Source: Chryseobacterium sp. c4a (GTDB lineage: Bacteria; Bacteroidota; Bacteroidia; Flavobacteriales; Weeksellaceae). From it: 64,000 bases of DNA. The first letter of the stretch is position 1; every line of letters starts with the position of its first letter. Positions 33,433 through 41,439 of the stretch are shown in pieces. A model generated the notes under the pieces. It saw only the letters and a list, made by a program, of their open reading frames with translations. It had not been told where the DNA came from and made no database searches. The stretch is from positions 1 to 64,000 of the forward strand of contig NZ_WXVU01000018.1 in assembly GCF_009900745.1 (NCBI RefSeq), in the 5' to 3' direction. Made by a program: the position numbers and the translations under genes.

Positions 33433-35055
33433 ATGTTAACAGTATCTAACTTATCTTTACAATTCGGGAAAAGAGTTCTTTTTGACGAGGTAAATATTAT
33501 GTTTACCAAAGGAAATTGCTACGGAATTATCGGAGCAAACGGAGCAGGAAAGTCTACATTCCTTAAAATATTAACAGGAAAGCAGGATCCTACAACAGGT
33601 CATGTATCTCTGGAACCTGGGAAAAGAATGTCAGTTTTGGAGCAGGATCACTTTGCTTATGATCAGTTTACTGTTCTTGAAGCTGTATTAAGAGGTAATA
33701 AAAAATTATTTGAGATAAAGGAGGAAATGGATGCGTTATACGCTAAAGAAGATTTCTCCGATGAAGATGGAATTAAAGCAGGTGAACTAGGTGTAATCTA
33801 TGATGAAATGGGTGGATGGACTGCAGAATCTGATGCACAAACCATGCTTTCTAACGTTGGAATCAGTGATGATATGCACTGGCAATTGATGAGTGAACTT
33901 GAGAACAAAGACAAAGTAAAGGTTCTTTTGGCTCAGGCACTTTTCGGTAATCCTGATGTATTGATTCTGGATGAGCCTACCAATGACCTTGACATTGATA
34001 CAATCTCTTGGTTAGAGGATTTCCTTGCTGATTATGAAAACACAGTAATCGTGGTATCTCACGACCGTCACTTCTTAGATACAGTGTGTACGCACATTGG
34101 TGACCTAGATTATTCTAAACTTAATCTTTATACAGGTAACTATTCTTTCTGGTATCAGGCATCTCAATTAGCGACAAGACAAAGAGCTCAGGCTAACAAG
34201 AAAGCTGAAGAGAAGAAAAAAGAGCTTCAGGACTTCATCGCAAGATTCAGTTCTAACGTTGCTAAGGCTAAACAGGCTACAGCAAGAAAGAAAATGATCG
34301 ACAAATTAAATATTGACGATATTAAGCCTTCTTCAAGAAGATACCCTGCTATTATTTTCGAAATGGAAAGAGAAGCAGGAGATCAGATCCTAGATGTAAA
34401 AGGTCTTGAAAAAACAAAAGACGGAGAATTATTATTCTCTAATATTGATTTAAATCTTAAAAAGGGAGATAAAGTAGCTGTACTTTCTAAAAACTCTTTA
34501 GCAATCACAGAATTTTTCGAAATTTTGGCTGGAAATGTTGAAGCAGACAAAGGAACTGTTGCTTGGGGAGTTACTACGAACCAGTCTCACATGCCTTTAG
34601 ATAACACCAACTTCTTCCAGGAAGATTTAAGTTTGGTTGATTGGTTAAGACAATTCACTAAAAATGATGAGGAGCGTCACGAAGAATTCGTAAGAGGATT
34701 CTTAGGAAGAATGCTTTTCTCTGGTGACGAGGCATTAAAATCTTGTAAAGTACTTTCCGGAGGTGAAAAAATGAGATGTATGTTCAGTAGAATGATGCTT
34801 CAGAAAGCTAACGTTCTTTTACTTGACGAACCTACCAACCACTTAGACCTTGAAAGTATCACGACATTGAACAACTCATTGTCTAACTTCAAAGGGAATC
34901 TTTTATTAGCATCTCATGACCACGAAATGTTGTCAACTGTCTGTAACAGAATCATCGAACTGACTCCTAACGGAATTATCGATAGAGAAATGACTTACGA
35001 CGAGTACCTAGCTGATAAAAAAGTAAAGGAATTAAGAGAAAAAATGTATTCTTAA
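33433..35055 (+). CDS. ABC-F family ATPase (YbiT-like) with one degenerate ATP site
   Basis: A 540-residue soluble twin-ATPase acting on ribosomes or translation; no membrane segment. NBD1 has a full Walker A, GANGAGKST (34-42), and Walker B, VLILDEP (176-182), but its signature reads SELENKDK (154-161) instead of LSGGQ. NBD2 has a full signature LSGGEK (441-446) and Walker B VLLLDEPTNHLD, but at the P-loop it reads VLSKNSLAIT (about 350-359), with no GxxGxGKS/T. One composite site is therefore canonical and the other has lost both halves. The linker (about 245-305) is charged as in ABC-F proteins. YbiT-like order and length; antibiotic-resistance function is not suggested. Confidence 0.92.
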   Translation: MLTVSNLSLQFGKRVLFDEVNIMFTKGNCYGIIGANGAGKSTFLKILTGKQDPTTGHVSLEPGKRMSVLEQDHFAYDQFTVLEAVLRGNKKLFEIKEEMDALYAKEDFSDEDGIKAGELGVIYDEMGGWTAESDAQTMLSNVGISDDMHWQLMSELENKDKVKVLLAQALFGNPDVLILDEPTNDLDIDTISWLEDFLADYENTVIVVSHDRHFLDTVCTHIGDLDYSKLNLYTGNYSFWYQASQLATRQRAQANKKAEEKKKELQDFIARFSSNVAKAKQATARKKMIDKLNIDDIKPSSRRYPAIIFEMEREAGDQILDVKGLEKTKDGELLFSNIDLNLKKGDKVAVLSKNSLAITEFFEILAGNVEADKGTVAWGVTTNQSHMPLDNTNFFQEDLSLVDWLRQFTKNDEERHEEFVRGFLGRMLFSGDEALKSCKVLSGGEKMRCMFSRMMLQKANVLLLDEPTNHLDLESITTLNNSLSNFKGNLLLASHDHEMLSTVCNRIIELTPNGIIDREMTYDEYLADKKVKELREKMYS

Positions 35056-35076
35056 TCTGATACATGTACTGAAATA

Positions 35077-35114
35077 TAAAAATACCTCAAAGCAATGCTT
35101 TGAGGTATTTTCGT
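35077..35114. terminator. Bidirectional terminator between ABC-F and M48 genes
   Basis: AAAATACCTCAAAGC and its complement, closed by a very short loop, flanked by A and T runs, so it can serve both convergent genes. Confidence 0.85.
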
Positions 35115-35134
35115 TTAAACAATAAATAAAATAA

Positions 35135-35944
35135 TTATTTTGTAAGTTTTGTTGTTGGAAGAGCAACAGTTCCCGGATCTTTCCATAATCCGTCTTTTTC
35201 TGCTCTCTTTTTAATAGCCTGAGCTCTTTTCTCACTATCCGGGTGAGAATTGAACATTTTTTCAAAGCCGGATTGTGTATTTCCTTGCGATAACAAAGCC
35301 AATTTCTTGAAAGCAGTATACGCTCCTACAACATCATATTTATTAGCTTTCATAAAGTCATAAGAATAGGTATCTGCTTCTGATTCCTGCTTTTTACTGT
35401 GAGCAGCATCCAAAAATTCGTTTGCCATTTTCCCGATCTGGCTATCGTTAAGAGTAGCTACTGCACCAGACGCTGATGAAGCTGCATCTAATGCTGCTGC
35501 CTTTAAATAAGCAGATTTCATAGCATCTTTTGTATCTTCATTTTTAACGTGACCGATTTCGTGGCCAATTACAGCCAATAATTCGTTATCTGTCATGATA
35601 TCCATCAAAGAAGAGAATACACGTACACTTCCGTCTGCACAAGCAAAAGCGTTGATATCTTTTACTTTATATACTTTATAGTTCAAATTCAGACCGTCTT
35701 GTGTTTTGTGTTTTCCAAACAATTTGTTCAATCTTACAGTATAAGGATCTTTTGGCCCTGCTACCTGATTGTTTTTATCCATCCAATCTACTGATTCTTT
35801 GGATAATTTAATAGCATCTTCGTTGGTAAATGTTAAAGCTTTTGCACCTTTTGAAACAACCCCGGCAGCTTTTCCGAGATTAAATTGTGCATTCATTGAA
35901 TTCATTGCGCCTAAAAAAGTAAGGCATACGATAATTTTTTTCAT
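35135..35944 (-). CDS. M48-family metallopeptidase, secreted
   Basis: A 269-residue protein. Signal peptide MKKIIVCLTFLGAMNSMNAQ is followed by an M48 (Ste24/BepA-like) domain with the zinc motif HEIGH (in VIGHEIGHVKNEDT) and the downstream Glu in ESEADTYSYDFM, then a GFEKMFNSHPDSEKRAQAIKKRA segment typical of the family. It is expected in the periplasm or outer membrane, in protein quality control. The upstream codons MT (35950) are a less likely start. Confidence 0.92.
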   Translation of the reverse strand: MKKIIVCLTFLGAMNSMNAQFNLGKAAGVVSKGAKALTFTNEDAIKLSKESVDWMDKNNQVAGPKDPYTVRLNKLFGKHKTQDGLNLNYKVYKVKDINAFACADGSVRVFSSLMDIMTDNELLAVIGHEIGHVKNEDTKDAMKSAYLKAAALDAASSASGAVATLNDSQIGKMANEFLDAAHSKKQESEADTYSYDFMKANKYDVVGAYTAFKKLALLSQGNTQSGFEKMFNSHPDSEKRAQAIKKRAEKDGLWKDPGTVALPTTKLTK

Positions 35945-36040
35945 AGTCATTTAAATTTGGAGCACGAAGGTAATCAATTTTTAACAATTATTAAGTCAAA
36001 ACTTAGGACTCTATCCATTCAAAATGCTATTTTTTTTCCT

Positions 36041-36048
36041 TATTTTTG
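36041..36048 (+). promoter_or_regulatory. -7 box of recJ
   Basis: TATTTTTG, exact TAnnTTTG, six nt before the chosen ATG at 36054. Its place inside the longer frame argues against the 36024 start and implies a very short leader. Confidence 0.45.
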
Positions 36049-36053
36049 TGAAC

Positions 36054-37766
36054 ATGAGTCAAAAATGGATTTACAAGCCCGAACCCGATGAGGAAGTTGT
36101 GGACGGACTAAGTTCGTCACTTGGTTTTGGTACTTTTGAATCTAAGCTTCTCGTTCTAAGAGGAATTGACAATTATCAAAAGGCGAGAGAATTTTTCAAA
36201 CCAAACCTTAACGATATACACAGTCCATTTTTAATGGCAGATATGCAAAAGGCTGTAGAGCGTATTGCTACTGCAATTGAAAATGGCGAAAAAATATTGG
36301 TATATGGTGATTATGACGTGGATGGAACCACCGCAGTTGCTTTAATGTACCTTTACCTCAGCAAAATTGTTGAGAAAAAATATCTTGATTACTATATTCC
36401 GGACAGAAATTCTGAAGGATATGGAATATCTACTGAAGGAATTGATTTTGCTAAAGAAAATGGTTTTTCATTAATCATTGCACTGGACTGCGGAATCAAG
36501 GCTCTTGATATGATTAATTATGCTTCTGAATTGGGGATAGATTTTATTATCTGTGATCACCACCTTCCCGGTGAAGAAATTCCTAATGCAGCAGCTGTAC
36601 TTGACCCTAAAAGAAGTGACTGCAGATATCCGTTCAAGGAACTTTCCGGATGTGGTGTAGGTTTCAAGCTTTGCCAGGGACTTAATACTATTTATAAAAT
36701 TCCTGATGCTGAGTTATTTGAGCTCACTGATCTTTTGGCTATTTCCATCGCAGCTGATATTGTTTCGATGACTGGTGAAAACAGAGTTCTTGCGAAAATG
36801 GGATTGAAAACTCTTAGAAAGACAAGAAATCTCGGATTAAGGCTTTTAATTCCGGAGGATAAGCTATCTCATTTTGAAATTTCAAATATTGTTTTTGAAA
36901 TTGCTCCTAAAATAAATGCTGCCGGAAGAATTTCTCATGGAAAAGCGGCTGTTGAACTTATGGTTTCTGACAACCTTAAACATGCGAATCAGATCGTTAG
37001 TGATATCATGAACCTCAACGATGAAAGACGAGAATTGGATATGAATTCTACCCTTTCGGCCTTGAACCAGATTATAGAGTCTCAGCAGGAAACAAAGCAT
37101 ACAACCATTGTTTATCATCCTGAATGGAATAAAGGTGTAATCGGAATTGTTGCATCAAGACTTATTGAAACTTATTATAAACCTACATTGGTATTTACTG
37201 ATGGGAATAATGGTGAAATGGTAGCTTCTGCAAGATCTGTATCTGATTTCGATGTGCACGAAGCGCTTGATATGTGTTCTGAATATTTTCTTAAATTCGG
37301 AGGGCATCACGCTGCTGCAGGGCTTTCAATGGAAAAGGAAAAGTTTGAAGCTTTCAAGCTAAAGTTTGAGAAAATTGTTTCGGAAAAAATTCAGGAACAT
37401 CAGAAAGAACCATCCATTACGATTGATTGTGAAATAAATATTGATGACATAAACAGAGAGTTTATCAATTTCCATAGAAAACTAGCTCCTTTTGGCCCAC
37501 ACAATATGAAACCTATCTTCACTCTGACAGATCAAAGGCTTTCAGGCTATGTAAAAACAATGGGTAAAGATAACAATCACCTGAAATTTTATATCAGACA
37601 GGAATCTAATGGAAGAAATATTGAATGTGTCGGCTTCAAACTGGGACAGTTTGTAGAAGATTTTAAAAATAAAAATTTTGATCTTGCTTTTACCCTTGAA
37701 GAAAATCATTGGAAGGGTAATGTGACTCATTATCTGAATATAAAGGATGTTAAGTTCAGGGATTAA
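36054..37766 (+). CDS. recJ: Single-stranded-DNA exonuclease RecJ
   Basis: A 570-residue 5'-3' ssDNA exonuclease for recombination and mismatch repair, of the DHH phosphoesterase superfamily. Motifs: YGDYDVDGTTAVALMY (motif I), DCGIKA and DHHLPGEEIP (DHH motif), and the DHHA1 pattern GGHHAAAGLSM; the C-terminal OB-fold region starts at about residue 450. The frame is open to 36024 (MLFFFLIFVN), but the ATG at 36054 (MSQKWIYKPEP) matches the family start and has a -7 box just upstream. Confidence 0.96.
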   Translation: MSQKWIYKPEPDEEVVDGLSSSLGFGTFESKLLVLRGIDNYQKAREFFKPNLNDIHSPFLMADMQKAVERIATAIENGEKILVYGDYDVDGTTAVALMYLYLSKIVEKKYLDYYIPDRNSEGYGISTEGIDFAKENGFSLIIALDCGIKALDMINYASELGIDFIICDHHLPGEEIPNAAAVLDPKRSDCRYPFKELSGCGVGFKLCQGLNTIYKIPDAELFELTDLLAISIAADIVSMTGENRVLAKMGLKTLRKTRNLGLRLLIPEDKLSHFEISNIVFEIAPKINAAGRISHGKAAVELMVSDNLKHANQIVSDIMNLNDERRELDMNSTLSALNQIIESQQETKHTTIVYHPEWNKGVIGIVASRLIETYYKPTLVFTDGNNGEMVASARSVSDFDVHEALDMCSEYFLKFGGHHAAAGLSMEKEKFEAFKLKFEKIVSEKIQEHQKEPSITIDCEINIDDINREFINFHRKLAPFGPHNMKPIFTLTDQRLSGYVKTMGKDNNHLKFYIRQESNGRNIECVGFKLGQFVEDFKNKNFDLAFTLEENHWKGNVTHYLNIKDVKFRD

Positions 37767-37868
37767 CTGATGTCCTACAGGATTTTGGTTTCTAAGCTTT
37801 AGACTTTGTAAAGTAAAAACCCAATCTTCCAATTATAATTAAATACAACACTCCCCTACTACACTCAT

Positions 37869-38453
37869 ATGAAAAAAATCGGTCTATTTTTCGGATCTTT
37901 TAACCCGATCCATATCGGGCATCTTATTTTAGCGAATTATATTCTGGAAAATTCAGATATGGATGAGCTATGGTTTGTAGTGAGTCCACAGAATCCTTTT
38001 AAAGACAAAAAATCGTTATTAAAGGATCACAACAGGTTGGATATGGTACAGCTTGCAGTGAAAAATTATCCAAATATGCGAGCTTCCAATGTAGAATTTT
38101 CTCTTCCGAAGCCAAGCTATACAATTGATACGCTTACTTATCTTCATGAAAAACATCCTGACTATTCTTTTAGTCTTATTATGGGTGAGGATAATCTGGA
38201 CAGTCTTCATAAATGGAAAAATTCTGATGCATTGATCAAAAATCATCATATTATTGTTTATCCAAGAGTATTTGAAGGGGAAAAGAAAGATTCTGAATAT
38301 CTTCAGCATGAAAATATTTCTATAATAAAAGCTCCTGTGATTGAACTTTCTGCTACTGAGATCCGTAATATGATTAAAGAGGGAAAGAATGTAAGGCCAA
38401 TGTTACCGCCTGAAGTTTTTGAGTATTTGGATGGAAGTAATTTTTATCAGTAA
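37869..38453 (+). CDS. nadD: Nicotinate-nucleotide adenylyltransferase
   Basis: Makes deamido-NAD from nicotinate mononucleotide and ATP. The 194-residue protein has the nucleotidyltransferase signature GSFNPIHIGHLILANY (residues 9-24), the adenine loop and the C-terminal SATEIRNMI (ISSTxxR-type). Located 102 nt after recJ and 73-85 nt before a small membrane protein gene; probably co-transcribed with the latter. Confidence 0.95.
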   Translation: MKKIGLFFGSFNPIHIGHLILANYILENSDMDELWFVVSPQNPFKDKKSLLKDHNRLDMVQLAVKNYPNMRASNVEFSLPKPSYTIDTLTYLHEKHPDYSFSLIMGEDNLDSLHKWKNSDALIKNHHIIVYPRVFEGEKKDSEYLQHENISIIKAPVIELSATEIRNMIKEGKNVRPMLPPEVFEYLDGSNFYQ

Positions 38454-38538
38454 TTTTGTAAAACCAGAAATTAGAGGGCAAAAATGAGAAGTCAGAGAAA
38501 GTCTCTTACTTTTTAGCTTTCAACTTATGCTTATATAC

Positions 38539-38877
38539 ATGAACTTCATCGAAAAATTCTTCTCAAAATATTCTCAGGAAAAACTTATTAAATGGTTTAA
38601 ACAGATTTGTCTTGCAGAGGCTATTTCATGTGTTTTATTGTATTGTGTTGCTATGATCTGGATTCGATATGATGAAAATCTCTATTCTATTATTTTCATA
38701 AGTGTTGTTGGTAGTTTACACGGATTATTTTTCACACTTTATCTTTTACTTTGTCTCCCTGCCAGAAAAATTTATAACTGGGATGATGAAGATTTTGTAT
38801 TTGCATTATTAGCTGCATTTTTCCCTTTCGCTACGGTATGGGTAGATAAAAAGCTGGCTCAATTCGACAGAGAATAA
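38539..38877 (+). CDS. DUF3817 family membrane protein
   Basis: A 112-residue protein with three membrane segments. It has LKWFKQICLAEAISCVLL-like opening, the VGSLHGLFFTLYLLL segment (conserved HG) and ends ALLAAFFPFATVWVDKKL; this layout matches the DUF3817 family. Function unknown. The ATG at 38527 is also possible, but 38539 (MNFIEKF) gives the family-like start. A perfect 9-bp hairpin (CTGTAACAA / TTGTTACAG, 38907-38929) follows 30 nt later and may end the transcript. Confidence 0.8.
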   Translation: MNFIEKFFSKYSQEKLIKWFKQICLAEAISCVLLYCVAMIWIRYDENLYSIIFISVVGSLHGLFFTLYLLLCLPARKIYNWDDEDFVFALLAAFFPFATVWVDKKLAQFDRE

Positions 38878-38906
38878 AATTATTTTTCATAAAATTTCAT
38901 GTTTTG

Positions 38907-38929
38907 CTGTAACAAAATTCTTGTTACAG
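38907..38929. terminator. Hairpin between DUF3817 gene and TonB-type barrel
   Basis: CTGTAACAA-AATTC-TTGTTACAG, a perfect 9-bp stem, followed by TTGTCTTATT. Weak T-run; could be a terminator or an operator. Confidence 0.4.
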
Positions 38930-39037
38930 TTGTCTTATTATACAGAAAGGTCAGGCAAACAATTTTTCAAAGTAAATTTTTAACATCTGAAAATCAATAC
39001 TTTAAAATTATTATATATTATTTTTAAGTACTTTGTA

Positions 39038-39069
39038 TTGCATGATACTAAATTTATTATATATCTTTG
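39038..39069 (+). promoter_or_regulatory. Promoter of the tandem barrel operon
   Basis: TTG (39038-39040), a 21-nt spacer, then TATCTTTG (39062-39069), exact TAnnTTTG. It ends 49 nt before the ATG. Confidence 0.6.
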
Positions 39070-39118
39070 TAATGTTAAATAACAAACCATACAAGCTATT
39101 AATTAAAAAATAATAATC

Positions 39119-41395
39119 ATGAAAACTCAAATTCTCATTGCAGCTCTATTTTTCAGCGGACTGATTACAGCTCAACAGAAAAAAGATAGTTTAAAAGTAA
39201 ATGCTATTGAGGCAGTCAATATCAAGAAACAGGTTTTCAAAAAACAAGGAGACCGTCTTGTATATGATGTAGCAGCTTCTCCTATTGCTAAAGGCACTAA
39301 TACATTTAACCTTTTAAAACAAACACCTATGATTTCCAGCATTGATGGTAAAACATTGAAAATTCTTGGAAAATCTGATGCTGTTATTTACATCAATAAC
39401 AAAAAAACGAATATGGATTCTGAAGCATTGATTGAAATGCTGAAGTCTACTCCATCGGAAGATATTCAGAAAATTGAAGTGATTACCGTTCCCGGAAGTG
39501 AGTTTCAGGTGGAATCTAAGGAAGGTGTGATCAATATTGTGATGAAAAAGAGCAAAAACAATGGCTATAATGGGACTTTGAAAATGCAAAATGAGCAGGC
39601 GTATTATAACAATCCATCGGCAGGTGCTTCTTTCAATTTCAGACAGGGAAAATGGTCAGGAAATTCCAATTTCAGAATGGGCAGCTGGACAGAAAGACAA
39701 AGATATACTCTGTCTAACGGAGATTCTACTTTTAGAAATGAATCTTATGGATCTAATGATGATCCCAATAAAAACTTCGGTGGCGGATTCAATCTTGATT
39801 ATGAGATCAGCAAAAAACAAAGCTTAGGACTGTCTTATAATATGAGATACAACAAAAGTTTCGATTCTGTTCTGGATATGATGAACTGGCAAAATGGACA
39901 ATTATCCAATAGAACGATCAATAATGAAGATGCTCAAACCAGAAATCACTCTTTTAATCTGAACTATGAAATAAAAACAGACTCTATAGGAAGTAAATTA
40001 ACCTCGAATGTTTCTTATTTATGGTTTAACAGAGACAAAGTAAGTTTCAATGAGAGTATTCCTTTAGATGTTCAGCCTTTAAGTGAAGCGTATAAAAAGA
40101 GATATTCAGCATTGCACCAGTCGGTACCTCAAATAATCAATAATTATGCAGCCAATATAGATTATCTGAAAAAGACTACCAAAGGAGCAACATGGTTAAT
40201 GGGAGTTAGTTATAATTATACCAATACAGATAATGATACCAGACAAGACAAATTAATCGGTGATGAATTTGTAATCGATACTAAACAAACCAATCATTTC
40301 ATTTATAAGGAAAATATTTTAGGAATTTATTTAAACTATGAAAGAAAGCTAAGTGAAAAGCTATCCGGAAAAATTGGAGCCCGCTATGAAATGACCAGAA
40401 GTACCGGAGATATTCTTGGAAAAACCGGGTTTGAAAGAAATTATAATAATCTGCTTCCTTATCTGAATTTAAATTACGCTATCAATGCAGATCATAACCT
40501 GAGCTATACTTTCTCCAGTAGAGTTAGAAGACCAAGGTTTTGGGAACTTAACCCATCCAGAACCTATTTTACTCCTACCAATTATACTCAGAATAATCCT
40601 TTTGTATTGGCTGCTAAATTCTATAATCAAGAGTTGAATTACATGTACAAAAATGCATTCTATGCCAACCTTAGTTATACCATGGTAGAGGATGCTTCTG
40701 CTTCTGATCTGCTTCCTTTACAAGGAATCTTAACGGCTCCAAAGAGAGATGAAAATGGTAATATCATATATGATGATAAGGGAAATATGATCATGGAAAA
40801 GACTCGATTTCTTAGATACATAAGAACAAATTATGGAAAAAACAGAGAATTGAGCTTAACACTTGGGATGAACAAATCCTGGTTTAAAGATATCTGGACA
40901 ACCAATTATTCTGTAAACCTTGGATATAATACCTACACTGGAGGTGTATGGCAAGATCCTACTTCCCAGCTAGGCCCATACGAAACAGAAGATCTGGAAC
41001 CTTATATCATTGATGTAAAAAACTACAATATGTCTTTAACACTCAATAATATTGTTCGTCTTTCTTCTAAAAAAGACTGGTTCTTAGGGGTGAACTACTT
41101 TTTCGCAAGTAAAGTCGCTATGGAAGGAGGTACAATCGGGGTAAGACAAAGTTTTGATATCAGCCTGAAAAAAATAATAGGTGATTGGACGGTTGTTGCG
41201 GAAGTGAATGACTTATTCAATCAAAGTTTTTACAGACTTAACAGTGTACAGCCAAATGGTACCTATAACAACATCACCAATTTTAATTATCCAAGATTGC
41301 TGAATATCGGAGTAACCTACAACTTCGGAAATCAGAAACTGAAAAAAGCAAGGGAAATGAAATCAGCAAATGATGCTGTAAAATCAAGAACCTAA
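39119..41395 (+). CDS. Outer-membrane beta-barrel receptor-like protein (paralog 1)
   Basis: A 758-residue protein. Signal peptide ends LITAQ (residue 19). It lacks the carboxypeptidase-like domain and has a short plug-like segment (about 35-150: VFKKQGDRLVYDVAASPIA, EDIQKIEVITVPGSEFQ, GVINIVMKK), then a large C-terminal barrel of alternating beta strands ending VTYNFGNQKL. This matches the flavobacterial outer-membrane-beta-barrel family related to TonB receptors. It probably imports or binds a substrate, unknown. It forms a tandem pair with the next gene, 44 nt downstream. Confidence 0.88.
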   Translation: MKTQILIAALFFSGLITAQQKKDSLKVNAIEAVNIKKQVFKKQGDRLVYDVAASPIAKGTNTFNLLKQTPMISSIDGKTLKILGKSDAVIYINNKKTNMDSEALIEMLKSTPSEDIQKIEVITVPGSEFQVESKEGVINIVMKKSKNNGYNGTLKMQNEQAYYNNPSAGASFNFRQGKWSGNSNFRMGSWTERQRYTLSNGDSTFRNESYGSNDDPNKNFGGGFNLDYEISKKQSLGLSYNMRYNKSFDSVLDMMNWQNGQLSNRTINNEDAQTRNHSFNLNYEIKTDSIGSKLTSNVSYLWFNRDKVSFNESIPLDVQPLSEAYKKRYSALHQSVPQIINNYAANIDYLKKTTKGATWLMGVSYNYTNTDNDTRQDKLIGDEFVIDTKQTNHFIYKENILGIYLNYERKLSEKLSGKIGARYEMTRSTGDILGKTGFERNYNNLLPYLNLNYAINADHNLSYTFSSRVRRPRFWELNPSRTYFTPTNYTQNNPFVLAAKFYNQELNYMYKNAFYANLSYTMVEDASASDLLPLQGILTAPKRDENGNIIYDDKGNMIMEKTRFLRYIRTNYGKNRELSLTLGMNKSWFKDIWTTNYSVNLGYNTYTGGVWQDPTSQLGPYETEDLEPYIIDVKNYNMSLTLNNIVRLSSKKDWFLGVNYFFASKVAMEGGTIGVRQSFDISLKKIIGDWTVVAEVNDLFNQSFYRLNSVQPNGTYNNITNFNYPRLLNIGVTYNFGNQKLKKAREMKSANDAVKSRT

Positions 41396-41439
41396 ACGAT
41401 AAAAACTTATCTCTCTTAACCACTCTTAAAAAAACAAAC

